A stretch of 64,000 nt of DNA from Pseudomonas fluorescens (GTDB lineage: Bacteria > Pseudomonadota > Gammaproteobacteria > Pseudomonadales > Pseudomonadaceae). The translations under genes and the position numbers were made by a program. Every line of letters begins with the position of its first letter. Within the stretch, counting starts at the first letter, position 1. The notes under the pieces are model-generated. The model was not told the origin of the DNA. It ran no database searches and saw only the letters and a program-made list of their open reading frames with translations. This document shows, piece after piece, positions 34,556 to 43,071 of the stretch. The stretch is from assembly GCF_900215245.1 (NCBI RefSeq), contig NZ_LT907842.1:5146001-5210000 (forward strand), in the 5' to 3' direction.

Positions 34556-35437
34556 TCAGTCGAGCAACTGGTCGCTGCGCACCAGGTTGCGTTCGGCTTG
34601 CAGGTGGGCTTCGGACAGGCGTCCGTAAAGCTGTTTGGTGCGTTGCGCGCGGCCAATGATCCCGGGCTTTTCCGAGTAGGCGAAGATCGCCGTGTTGCGC
34701 TCGGTGGCGCCTGCGACGCGGGTGACCCGGTGTACGGAAAAACGGCCCTTGAAGATCTGCAAATCACCGGGGTTGAGCGTCAGCTCCTTGACTTGCGCGC
34801 GGTCTTCGCCGCGTACGACTTTGCCCACGGCGCCAAGGTTTTCCTGGCTGCGCGAGCGGATCATCGGCGCGTATTCGAACAGGCCGCCGGCCTCGGGCTT
34901 CTGGGTCATCATGCTGACGATGAATTCGTTGGTGTCGAAGTGCCAAGGCTGCTCGGTACCCTCGGGCATCACGTTGATGACCAGTCCGGCGAAAGGGTCG
35001 GCGTATTCGAAAATCTCCGGTTCGTCGAGGCAGGCGCCGATAAAACGTTTCATCATCGGCGAGACATACAGGCGGTGAATGATTGCGTCGGGGGCGATCA
35101 TGTCGCGGGTCACAAAGCCGCTGGTGCGCTCCATGAATGTGCGACGCGGGTCATCCTGGGGCAGGCTGGCGTCGTCTTCGGTGAAGTAGGCGTTGACCTT
35201 GCGCACCGAATAAAACGTTTTGCCTGACAGTGCCTGGCCTTCCAGGCGCGCCTGTTCCAACACCTCGGGGCGCAGGAAGTTCTTTAGCAGGCAGCAACCG
35301 TCCTCGGCCAATTCGGCGCGGGCATGTTCAATTAATGCCTGTAATTGGACATGGCCCGAATCATGTATGGGATACAGCGCAGTATTAATGATGTCGCTGA
35401 TATCACCGGTTTCGGCATCGGCAAGTTTAAGACTCAT
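34556..35437 (-). CDS. Fe(II)/2-oxoglutarate-dependent oxygenase (PhyH/ArpA-like)
   Basis: A 293-residue double-stranded beta-helix oxygenase. The putative iron ligands are H166 and D168 in PWHFDTNEF and H236 in FSVHRVTR, with R240 positioned to bind 2-oxoglutarate. The His-His spacing of 70 resembles the amino-acid halogenase/hydroxylase (BesD-type) family. The carboxylate ligand is present here, so hydroxylation rather than halogenation is expected. GGAG precedes the ATG at 35437. It is the first gene of the leftward operon and diverges from a LysR gene, its likely regulator. Confidence 0.8.
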   Translation of the reverse strand: MSLKLADAETGDISDIINTALYPIHDSGHVQLQALIEHARAELAEDGCCLLKNFLRPEVLEQARLEGQALSGKTFYSVRKVNAYFTEDDASLPQDDPRRTFMERTSGFVTRDMIAPDAIIHRLYVSPMMKRFIGACLDEPEIFEYADPFAGLVINVMPEGTEQPWHFDTNEFIVSMMTQKPEAGGLFEYAPMIRSRSQENLGAVGKVVRGEDRAQVKELTLNPGDLQIFKGRFSVHRVTRVAGATERNTAIFAYSEKPGIIGRAQRTKQLYGRLSEAHLQAERNLVRSDQLLD

Positions 35438-35499
35438 ACACGGCTCCAAGTAGGGTGTTGTGTTGAGTGGATAGTTGCGTAAAGCGATTTGAAGTGGAA

Positions 35500-35514
35500 A
35501 TTACAAGTTGTGAT
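35500..35514. promoter_or_regulatory. Candidate LysR-type operator
   Basis: ATTACAAGTTGTGAT is a near-perfect palindrome (one mismatch) that contains the LysR T-N11-A motif. It sits in the 103 bp between the divergent oxygenase and LysR genes, where LysR proteins usually bind. Confidence 0.55.
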
Positions 35515-35540
35515 CGAATCCATCGGCAGGGGCGATAGTT

Positions 35541-36455
35541 ATGTCAGGCGAACTGGATGGCAGCTTACTTAAAGTGTTTGTGGCAATTATCGAGTGCCAG
35601 GGTTTTTCAGCCGCAGCCGAGCGTCTGCATAAAACCCAGTCCACCGTCAGCCAGAGCTTGCAGCGGCTGGAGGAGATTGTTGGCACGCCGCTGATCCATC
35701 GCACCAGCCGCTCCATCGGCCTCACCCCGAGTGGGGAGACCTTTCTGATTTACGCCCGGCAAATCCTCAAGCTGCACCACGAGGCCGTGGCTGCGGCGCA
35801 ATTGCCCAATGAGCAGGTGTGTATCCACTTGGGCATGCCGGAGGACTACGCGGAATACTGTCTGGGCGGGATGCTCAAGGACTTCCAGGCGCAGTTTGCC
35901 CAAGTGCGCCCGGACATCTGCTGCGAGATGTCCACCGCGCTGGTCAGCCGGTTGCACCGCGGCGAGTTGGACCTGGTGTTGGGCGTCGAACATGCCGGCC
36001 TGCAGCCCGGTGAATACCTGTGCGACGAGCCGCTGGTGTGGGTGGCGGCGCCGAGTTGGAGTGCTGTGGGGCGCCAGTCGGTGCCGCTGGCGGTGTACGC
36101 CGAGGGCTGTGCGTTCCGTGCCAATGCTGTGCAGGCGCTGGCCCAGGCTGGACGTTCATGGCAGGTGGTGTACACCAGTCAGAGTCCTCGCGGAATCGCG
36201 ATTGCGATTGAGCAGGGTTTGTCGGTTGGGGTGATGGCGCGGCGCCTGGTGCCGGCTGGCTGGCAGATTCTGGATGAGCGCCAAGGCTTCCCGCCGATTG
36301 CGCCGGCCCGCCTGATGTTCTGGCGCTCAGCCGGTTGCCAGGTGCCGGAAGTGGCTGCGCTGGTAGAGATTTTGCAGCGCCAGTTGGGGCGCTCAGGGTA
36401 CCTGGACAGGCCGCGCAGCGTCAGTCGCTCGCCGAGCCATGCGTTTGAGCAATAA
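35541..36455 (+). CDS. LysR-family transcriptional regulator
   Basis: A 304-residue regulator with N-terminal HTH LLKVFVAIIECQGFSAAAERLHKTQSTVSQSLQRLEEIVG and a C-terminal effector domain (CIHLGMPEDYAEYCLGGMLKDF). It diverges from the oxygenase/M24/ABC/porin operon and probably controls it. The 3' end overlaps the convergent MFS gene by 63 bp, so the last about 20 residues (RPRSVSRSPSHAFEQ) may be a readthrough-like tail. Confidence 0.88.
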   Translation: MSGELDGSLLKVFVAIIECQGFSAAAERLHKTQSTVSQSLQRLEEIVGTPLIHRTSRSIGLTPSGETFLIYARQILKLHHEAVAAAQLPNEQVCIHLGMPEDYAEYCLGGMLKDFQAQFAQVRPDICCEMSTALVSRLHRGELDLVLGVEHAGLQPGEYLCDEPLVWVAAPSWSAVGRQSVPLAVYAEGCAFRANAVQALAQAGRSWQVVYTSQSPRGIAIAIEQGLSVGVMARRLVPAGWQILDERQGFPPIAPARLMFWRSAGCQVPEVAALVEILQRQLGRSGYLDRPRSVSRSPSHAFEQ

Positions 36456-37625
36456 CAGGCCCGCGAGCACCCAGCCGACGATCCACGCATGCACCCCGGC
36501 AAATTCGCCGCTGGCCTGCAACAGCCAGCCGCACAAGCCATTGGCCGAGGCGCTGGCCAAGCCATAGCTGACCATGCTCAGGCTCACCACTTGCAGGCTG
36601 TGCACCGGGTTAAGGCGTGCGCTGAGGTAGGCCGCCATCAAGCCCCACGAAGGGAAATAAAACACTGCAAACAACCCGGCGGCCAACCAGCTCAGCAACA
36701 GGCTGGGATGCCACAGCAGGCCAATCATGGCGAGGCCGAAAGCGCCGATGCTCAGCGCCAGCACCCGCAACGCACCCCAGCGATCCGCCAGGGTGCCCAA
36801 CAGCAGGCCGCCGATTGCGCCGCCGATGCCGATCAGCGTCCACATTGAGCCGGTCACTGCTGCGCCGGCGTGCAGGCGCTCGCTGACAAATGCCGACAGA
36901 AAATTGAGAAACGGCCCACTGATTGCGCCGATAAACCCGCTGAGCAAGACAATCTGCATGGCCACGGGGTGTTCCAGGCACACGTTCAACCACTGCCTCA
37001 GCACCTGATTGAACGCGGGCGGCCGGCTGGCGCGTGGCGCCTGTTCGGCGTAGGGGGCCAGGGCCCACAGCGCAAGCAGCGTGACCAGCAGCGTCAAGCC
37101 TGCGCAGATCAGCCAGAACTGGCGTAACGACAACCCCTGTAGCCAGGTGATCAGCAACCCGTTCAGGCAAATCGCAAAGGCCGCCCCCGAAGACGCCAGC
37201 CCCAGCACGCGACTGCGGTGGCTGGCCGGGATGACCTCGCGGGCGAGTGCCGCAATCGCGTTCCAGTTCGACACCGCACACGCCGACACCAGCGCCAGGC
37301 ACAGGGCAAAGGGCAGCACCCAGGGTGTCGCCACCGCCAGGGCCAGCAACACCGGGCTCAGCACCATGGTCAGCCGCACCATGGTGCGCGGGGTCACCCA
37401 CGCCGCGGCAATGCCGCTGGCGATGGACGCGCCCATATAAAACAGCTGCAGCAAGGCGGCAATCAGCGCCGCCTGGCTGTAGCTCAGTTCAAATACCTGG
37501 CGAATCTGCGGCAATAAAGCGGAATACAGAAAAATACTGAAACCGTGGGTGGTGGCGTTGCAGGCGGTAAACACCAGTGCCAACAGCGCAATACTTCGCC
37601 GCGATGAAACAGACGTACTCGACAT
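36393..37625 (-). CDS. MFS transporter (CynX/NimT-like)
   Basis: A 410-residue membrane protein with about 12 hydrophobic segments. Helices 2-3 are joined by AAWVTPRTMVRLT. The central loop after helix 6 is rich in Arg/Pro/Ala (EQAPRASRPPAFNQ), and the GTLADRWGALRVL motif marks the second half. Substrate unknown. It converges with and overlaps the LysR gene, and diverges from the LysR gene at 37912, which might control it. Confidence 0.85.
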   Translation of the reverse strand: MSSTSVSSRRSIALLALVFTACNATTHGFSIFLYSALLPQIRQVFELSYSQAALIAALLQLFYMGASIASGIAAAWVTPRTMVRLTMVLSPVLLALAVATPWVLPFALCLALVSACAVSNWNAIAALAREVIPASHRSRVLGLASSGAAFAICLNGLLITWLQGLSLRQFWLICAGLTLLVTLLALWALAPYAEQAPRASRPPAFNQVLRQWLNVCLEHPVAMQIVLLSGFIGAISGPFLNFLSAFVSERLHAGAAVTGSMWTLIGIGGAIGGLLLGTLADRWGALRVLALSIGAFGLAMIGLLWHPSLLLSWLAAGLFAVFYFPSWGLMAAYLSARLNPVHSLQVVSLSMVSYGLASASANGLCGWLLQASGEFAGVHAWIVGWVLAGLLLLKRMARRATDAARPVQVP

Positions 37626-37911
37626 GGCGCGGCCCTGATTTAAATGATGAGTCAGGCAAATGGGTGAGTTGTTGCAGAGACTAACTTTTGTGGTGAGTGG
37701 GCGACCAATGCTTAATTGTCTTAGTGTGCATGCGTCATACGCGTGCTATTTATTCGTCAGCGACGTATTCAGGTTAAAAACGACGCAGTGGGCGTTAGCC
37801 GAGTTTTCTTCGGCCGCAGAGGGTGCTACCCCAGGTTCAATACAAAAAGGTATGTTGTGTGCAGCATTGCTCTGCTCAATCTTCCTTGTCCGCTGCTGTC
37901 GAGTGCCCTCC
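37626..37911. promoter_or_regulatory. Divergent MFS / LysR intergenic region
   Basis: This 286 bp region holds no convincing gene, although a frame is open upstream of the LysR start. GCATGCG (37728-37734) and CGCGTGC (37740-37746) are near-perfect inverted halves, a possible operator. No further element is assignable. Confidence 0.35.
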
Positions 37912-38844
37912 ATGAAACGCAAAATGCCTGGTCTCAATGCCCTCAAAGCCTTCGAAGTTGCCGGCAGCACCGGCAGTTTTACCCGGGCTGCCGAGCTGTT
38001 GAACGTGACCCAAAGTGCGGTCAGTCGCCAGGTCCGCCAGCTTGAGGAACAACTGGGGGAACACCTGCTGGAGCGGCGTCACCACCATTTGGAGCTGACC
38101 AGTGCCGGGCGTGTGTTGTTGCGGGCGTTGCATCAGTCATTTGACAAGATCGAGCTGACGGTGCGCAGCATTCAGCAGAAAACCCATTCCAACCGACTGC
38201 ACCTCCACGCGCCGCCGACCTTTACCAGCCGCTGGTTGATGCCGCGCCTGGGAAGGCTGCGCGAGCAACACCCGGAGTTGGAGTTGAGCATCACCACCTG
38301 CATGCAGGACACCCTGGCACAGACCAGCACCCTCGACTGTGCGATTCGTTTTGGTAATGGTGAGTGGGATGGTCTGGACAGCTCGTTGTTGTTCCAGGAG
38401 CGGCATATCGCCGTGTGCACACCGTCGTTGTTCGCCCGCGAAGGTGGCGGGGACGGTATTGACTTGAATCGGATGACGTTGCTGCATGTGCTGGCGAGTG
38501 AAGATCAGCGTTATCTCACATGGAAGCATTGGCTGGATGCGGCGCGGATTACCGGGGTCGATACCCAGGGCGGTTATGAGTTTGATTTGCTCAACCTGGC
38601 GATACAGGCGGCGGTCGATGGGTTGGGGATTACCATTGCGGACTGGCATATGGTGGCGTCGGAGTTGGCCAGTGGGCAGTTGACGCAGGTGTTGAATGTG
38701 CATGTGGAAGGGCATCAGTCCTATTGGCTGGTGACCCGGCCGGAGCAGACGGATATGCCGCAGTTGCAGGTGTTTGGGCGCTGGCTGCAGGAGGAAATCT
38801 GGTTGGCGCAGCGGCAGTTGGAGCCTTCTACGGCGGCGGGGTGA
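37912..38844 (+). CDS. LysR-family transcriptional regulator (GcvA-like)
   Basis: A 310-residue regulator. The HTH is LNALKAFEVAGSTGSFTRAAELLNVTQSAVSRQVRQLEEQLG, and the effector domain has HLHAPPTFTSRWLMPRLGRL and CAIRFGNGEWDG. The start at 37912 begins the family-typical sequence; an 84-codon upstream extension is not protein-like. It lies between an MFS gene (divergent) and the aldehyde dehydrogenase operon (same strand, 159 bp downstream) and could control either. Confidence 0.87.
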   Translation: MKRKMPGLNALKAFEVAGSTGSFTRAAELLNVTQSAVSRQVRQLEEQLGEHLLERRHHHLELTSAGRVLLRALHQSFDKIELTVRSIQQKTHSNRLHLHAPPTFTSRWLMPRLGRLREQHPELELSITTCMQDTLAQTSTLDCAIRFGNGEWDGLDSSLLFQERHIAVCTPSLFAREGGGDGIDLNRMTLLHVLASEDQRYLTWKHWLDAARITGVDTQGGYEFDLLNLAIQAAVDGLGITIADWHMVASELASGQLTQVLNVHVEGHQSYWLVTRPEQTDMPQLQVFGRWLQEEIWLAQRQLEPSTAAG

Positions 38845-38890
38845 GTTCGAGTACCTATCCGATACCGCCGTCACGGATAGGTACTCGAAC
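38845..38890. repeat. Perfect 17 bp inverted repeat
   Basis: GTTCGAGTACCTATCCG (38845-38861) is repeated in perfect inverse orientation at 38874-38890 with a 12-base loop. It begins at the base after the LysR stop codon. It could be a transcription terminator, but there is no T tract, and the low GC content of the stem is unlike the local REP elements. It may instead be a protein-binding site or mobile remnant. Confidence 0.75.
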
Positions 38891-39003
38891 ACCCGTAACC
38901 TTCGTTTTCCTCACGTTACCCCGCCCAATAAGTCGTTTGCACACCCCCCAAGCAAATACAAAACTGCATGTCACTCGCAAAACAACAACGTTGGGCAAAC
39001 CAC

Positions 39004-40428
39004 ATGCAATTCGAGCGCAATTTCTACAACGGTCAGTTCGTCGAGCCCGCCAGCGACGCCCTGATCGCCGTTTACAACCCTGCCAATGAATCCCTGGTCG
39101 GCCACGTGAGCGCCGCCACCGCCGATGAGGCCATTGCCGCCGTCGACGCTGCCGCCATCGCCCAGAAAACCTGGGGCAAGCTCACCAGTATCGAACGCGC
39201 CGAACACTTGCGCGCCTTGGCCGACGCCCTCGACAGCCACGCCGAAGCCATCGGTGCGGCCCTGGCCCGCGAGTCCGGCAAGAGCGTCAGCGATGCCTGC
39301 AATGAAGCACGCTACGCCGCACAAATCACTCGCTATCACGCCGAATGGGCGCGTCGCATCGAAGGTGAAATCATCCCCAGCGACACGCCGGATGAAAACC
39401 TGTTCCTGCAACGCGAGCCGATTGGCGTCGTGGCCTGCCTGATCCCGTTCAACTACCCGGTCTACACCTTGCTGCGCAAGGTCGCCCCGGCGCTGATCGC
39501 CGGTAATACCGTGGTGGTGCGCCCGAGCAACAACACGCCGCTGTCGGCGTTCGAAATTGCCAAGGCCGTGGTCACCTCCGGGCTTCCGGCCGGTGTCATC
39601 AACATCCTGACCATGGACCATGCCACCGCCGCCAGCGTCTGCACGCATAAAGCGGTCGGCCTGATTACGCTTACCGGCAGCGTGAACGCCGGGCGTATCG
39701 TGCTCGATTACTGCAAGGCCAATATCGCCAAGCCGTCTCTGGAGCTGGGCGGCAAGACCCCGGCGATCATCGAGGCCGATGCCGACCTGGAAAAGGCTGC
39801 CAGCGCCATCATCGGCTCCAAGACAACCCACTGCGGCCAGCTCTGCACGGCGGTGGAGCGGGTGTATGTGCACGAGAGCGTCTACGACCGGTTCCTGGCC
39901 TTACTGAAAACCCAGATAAGCGCCGTCCAGTTCGGCGACCGGGCCAACGATGAAAGCCTGATGGGCCCGCTGGTCAACGCCAGTTCGCAAAAGAACATCC
40001 ACGCCATGGTCGAGCGCGCCGTGGCTGCCGGTGCTGTACTGGAAACTGGCGGCGTGCTGCCCGAGGGCCCCGGCCATTTCTACCCGCCGACCTTGCTCAG
40101 CGGCTGCCGCCAGGACATGGAAATCATCCAGGAAGAAATTTTCGGCCCCGTGCTGCCGGTGCTCAAGTACCGCAATATCGACGAGGCACTGGCCATGGCC
40201 AACGACCATCAGTTCGGCCTGTCGTCGGTGCTCTACACCGAGAACTACCGCACGGCGATGAAAGTGGCGAACGCCATTGAAGCCGGCGAGTTGTACGTCA
40301 ATCGCACCCCGGCGGACCCGTATCAGGGCTTTCACGCCGGTTGGAAACGCTCAGGGCTGGGCGGCGATGACGGCAAGCACGGAATGCTGGAGTTCACCCA
40401 GACCCGTCTGGTGGTCATGAAGTACTGA
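39004..40428 (+). CDS. Aldehyde dehydrogenase, AldA (lactaldehyde/glycolaldehyde)-like
   Basis: A 474-residue dehydrogenase. Landmarks are YHAEWARRIEGEIIPSDTPDEN, PFNYPVYTLLRKVAPALIAGN, the TLTGSVNAGR glycine motif, catalytic Glu in LELGGKTPAI and nucleophile Cys in HCGQLCTAVERVYV. The C-terminal GFHAGWKRSGLGGDDGKHG is closely reminiscent of E. coli AldA. An upstream ATG at 38968 has no better ribosome site, so the start is uncertain. With the sugar-acid genes downstream it may oxidise a small hydroxyaldehyde. Confidence 0.85.
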   Translation: MQFERNFYNGQFVEPASDALIAVYNPANESLVGHVSAATADEAIAAVDAAAIAQKTWGKLTSIERAEHLRALADALDSHAEAIGAALARESGKSVSDACNEARYAAQITRYHAEWARRIEGEIIPSDTPDENLFLQREPIGVVACLIPFNYPVYTLLRKVAPALIAGNTVVVRPSNNTPLSAFEIAKAVVTSGLPAGVINILTMDHATAASVCTHKAVGLITLTGSVNAGRIVLDYCKANIAKPSLELGGKTPAIIEADADLEKAASAIIGSKTTHCGQLCTAVERVYVHESVYDRFLALLKTQISAVQFGDRANDESLMGPLVNASSQKNIHAMVERAVAAGAVLETGGVLPEGPGHFYPPTLLSGCRQDMEIIQEEIFGPVLPVLKYRNIDEALAMANDHQFGLSSVLYTENYRTAMKVANAIEAGELYVNRTPADPYQGFHAGWKRSGLGGDDGKHGMLEFTQTRLVVMKY

Positions 40429-40504
40429 TTCACGCACACCGGCTGCACCTTCAATAAAAACAATTATGAGGGCACCTGCACAGTGGGTGTCCGAGGTCAT
40501 CAAG

Positions 40505-41815
40505 ATGTCCAAGCCTGCACCCGTTGCCCAGGATCTCGATGCCGTGTCCGCGGCAAAAAGCGACACCGCCAGTCGCTATTTCCAATTGCTCTTGCTGGTA
40601 TTGGCCGCCGGGGCGATTTACCCGATCCTCTACCTGCGCCAGGTCTACCAGACCACCATGCTTGACGTGTTCCAGATCAACCACAGTGAACTGGGCTACT
40701 TGTACTCCATGCTCGGCACCGTCTTTTTGCTCAGCTACCTGCCCAGCGGTTGGCTGGCCGACCGTTTGCCGCCGCGCTTTTTGATCTTTTTCTCGCTGGT
40801 CGCCACCGGCGCCCTGGGCCTCTGGTATTCGACGGTGCCGTCGATGACCGGCCTGATGATTATCTTCGGTTGCTGGGGGCTCACCACCGGCCTGACCTTC
40901 TGGGCCTCGGTGCTCAAGCGCGTAAAGATGATCGCCCACCCCACTGAGCAAGGGCGTTTCTTCGGGATACTCGATGGCGGTCGCGGCCTGGTTGAAGCGT
41001 TATTGGCAACCGTGGCCCTCGGTCTGTTCGCCTATGCCACTGAAACCCGCAGCCAGTCGGCGGCCGAAGGTTTCAAACAGGTGGTCTACCTGTATTCGTT
41101 CATCTGCATCGCCATCGGCTGCGGGCTGGTGTTGCTCAAGGACCCCAAGTCCATGGCCGAAACGTCGGCGGTGGAGAAGGGTAAGTTCAACCTGATTGCC
41201 GACCTCACGACCCTGGTGAAGATCCCCGAGCTGTGGCTGGTGACCGCCATTGTGTTCTGCGGTTATCACATGTTCTGGGCCACCTACAGCTTCTCCGATT
41301 ACCTGCAAGGCAGCGGCATGACCGCCGTCATGGCCGGCACCATCACCACCATCAAATTGTGGATGCGCCCCATCGGCGGCATTGGCGGCGGTTGGTTGGG
41401 GGACAAGTTCTCGAATATCTCGGTGCTGATCGTCGCGCTGGTGCTGGTAACGCTGGCCATGGTCGGGCTGATTGTGTTCCCGGCGCTCAATAGCCTCGGC
41501 CTGTTGATCGGCACGGTGATCTTCATCGGCCTGATGACGTATGCGATTCGCGGCCTGTACTGGGCGATCCTCGACAGTTGCGACATCCCGCTGCGCATCA
41601 CTGGCCTGGCCATCGGTATTGTCTCGGTAGTGGGTTACTTACCCGACACCTTTATCCCGCTGATCAATGGCTACCTGACCGACACCTACCCAGGCAAGGC
41701 CGGTTACAACCTGTACTTCGGCTACATCGCTTTTGTCGGCGTGCTCGGGACCCTGGCGGCCCTGACCCTGCGTGCTCGAATCAACCGTAAAAAATTCAAC
41801 CAGACAGGTGCCTGA
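40505..41815 (+). CDS. MFS transporter (YihN-like)
   Basis: A 436-residue, roughly 12-helix carrier. It has the helix 2-3 motif GWLADRLPPRFLIFF and a long hydrophobic C-terminal half with IKLWMRPIGGIGGGWLGDKFS. Relatives of this type import sugar acids or sugar derivatives. GAGG lies eight bases before the ATG at 40505; an upstream ATG at 40466 lacks support. The stop overlaps no gene but lies one base before the enolase-superfamily gene, so it is one operon. Confidence 0.85.
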   Translation: MSKPAPVAQDLDAVSAAKSDTASRYFQLLLLVLAAGAIYPILYLRQVYQTTMLDVFQINHSELGYLYSMLGTVFLLSYLPSGWLADRLPPRFLIFFSLVATGALGLWYSTVPSMTGLMIIFGCWGLTTGLTFWASVLKRVKMIAHPTEQGRFFGILDGGRGLVEALLATVALGLFAYATETRSQSAAEGFKQVVYLYSFICIAIGCGLVLLKDPKSMAETSAVEKGKFNLIADLTTLVKIPELWLVTAIVFCGYHMFWATYSFSDYLQGSGMTAVMAGTITTIKLWMRPIGGIGGGWLGDKFSNISVLIVALVLVTLAMVGLIVFPALNSLGLLIGTVIFIGLMTYAIRGLYWAILDSCDIPLRITGLAIGIVSVVGYLPDTFIPLINGYLTDTYPGKAGYNLYFGYIAFVGVLGTLAALTLRARINRKKFNQTGA

Positions 41816-41816
41816 G

Positions 41817-43034
41817 ATGAAAATCGTCGCCCTTGAAACCCATATCGTCGCCGTTCCACCGCCGCACATTGGTGGGATGTACTGGCTGTTCGTCAAGCTC
41901 AAGACCGACTGCGGCATCGAAGGTGTCGGTGAGATCTACGCCGCCACCTTTGGCCCCAAGGCCATGCTGCCGATCATCGAGGATGTGTTTGAGCGCTACC
42001 TGCTCGACCACGACCCGCACCATATCGAGCGCTTTTTCCGCCAGGCCTATTCCAGCGGTTTCACCCAACGCCCGGACTTGACCATGATGGGTGTGGTCAG
42101 CGGCCTGGAAATGGCCTGCTGGGACATCATCGGCAAGGCGGCCAACAAGCCGGTCTACGAATTGCTCGGCGGCAAGGTCAACGAGCGCCTGCGTTCCTAC
42201 ACCTACCTGTACCCGGTCAACAGCCAGGGCGAGTATGACTATGACGACCCGGACCTGGCGGCCGAGTGCGCCATCGAGAACATGAACAAAGGTTTTACCG
42301 CCGTGAAGTTCGACCCGGCGGGGCCGTACACCGCGTACTCCGGCCACCAGATTTCCCTGGAAGTGCTGGAACGCTGCGAGACCTTCTGCCGCAAGATCCG
42401 CGAGGCGGTAGGCGACAAGTGCGACCTGCTGTTCGGCACCCATGGGCAGATGGTGCCGTCGTCGGCAATTCGCCTGGCCAAGCGCCTGGAGAAATACGAC
42501 CCGCTCTGGTTCGAAGAGCCGGTACCGCCTGGCCAGGAAGAGGCCATGGCCCAAGTGGCGGCCAAGACCAGTATCCCGATCGCCACGGGCGAACGACTGA
42601 CCACCAAGTATGAATTCTTCAAGCTGCTACAAGCTGGCGGCGCGTCGATCCTGCAGATGAACGTGGCGCGCTGCGGCGGGCTGCTGGAGGCGAAGAAAAT
42701 CGCGAGCATGGCCGAGGCCTACTACGCGCAGATCGCGCCCCATCTATACAACGGGCCGATTGGCGCGGCGGCGAGTTTCCAACTGGCCACCTGCACGCCG
42801 AACTTCCTGATCCAGGAAAGCATCATGACCTGGGGCGGTTTCCATGCCGACATCCTGACCAAGCCACTGCAATGGGAGGACGGCTACATCATTCCGTCCA
42901 CTGAGCCGGGCCTGGGGGTAGAGCTGAACATGGACGTGGTGCGCAAGCACACGCCGTATACAGGCGAGCGCCTGCACCTGCAAATGGCTGCCACACCGGC
43001 CGACGTCAAAGACACCTCGCCGGCCAAAGGCTGA
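41817..43034 (+). CDS. Enolase-superfamily sugar-acid dehydratase (mandelate racemase/MLE type)
   Basis: A 405-residue enzyme with an N-terminal capping domain and a C-terminal TIM barrel. The catalytic Lys is in FTAVKFDPAGP. Putative metal ligands sit in the LLFGTHGQ strand region, WFEEPVPP and ATGERLTTKYEF, and a catalytic His is in IAPHLYNGPIG. This pattern belongs to acid-sugar dehydratases, which abstract the alpha proton and eliminate water to give a 2-keto-3-deoxy acid. It sits between the MFS carrier and the GMC oxidoreductase, suggesting uptake, oxidation and dehydration of a sugar. Confidence 0.88.
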   Translation: MKIVALETHIVAVPPPHIGGMYWLFVKLKTDCGIEGVGEIYAATFGPKAMLPIIEDVFERYLLDHDPHHIERFFRQAYSSGFTQRPDLTMMGVVSGLEMACWDIIGKAANKPVYELLGGKVNERLRSYTYLYPVNSQGEYDYDDPDLAAECAIENMNKGFTAVKFDPAGPYTAYSGHQISLEVLERCETFCRKIREAVGDKCDLLFGTHGQMVPSSAIRLAKRLEKYDPLWFEEPVPPGQEEAMAQVAAKTSIPIATGERLTTKYEFFKLLQAGGASILQMNVARCGGLLEAKKIASMAEAYYAQIAPHLYNGPIGAAASFQLATCTPNFLIQESIMTWGGFHADILTKPLQWEDGYIIPSTEPGLGVELNMDVVRKHTPYTGERLHLQMAATPADVKDTSPAKG

Positions 43035-43071
43035 GCCAGGCACTTAACTACGAATAACGCGGTAATTGTGC

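Noticed and set aside
34556..35437. Halogenase call for the Fe/2OG enzyme
   Set aside because: The iron motif is HFD, so the carboxylate ligand that excludes chloride is present.
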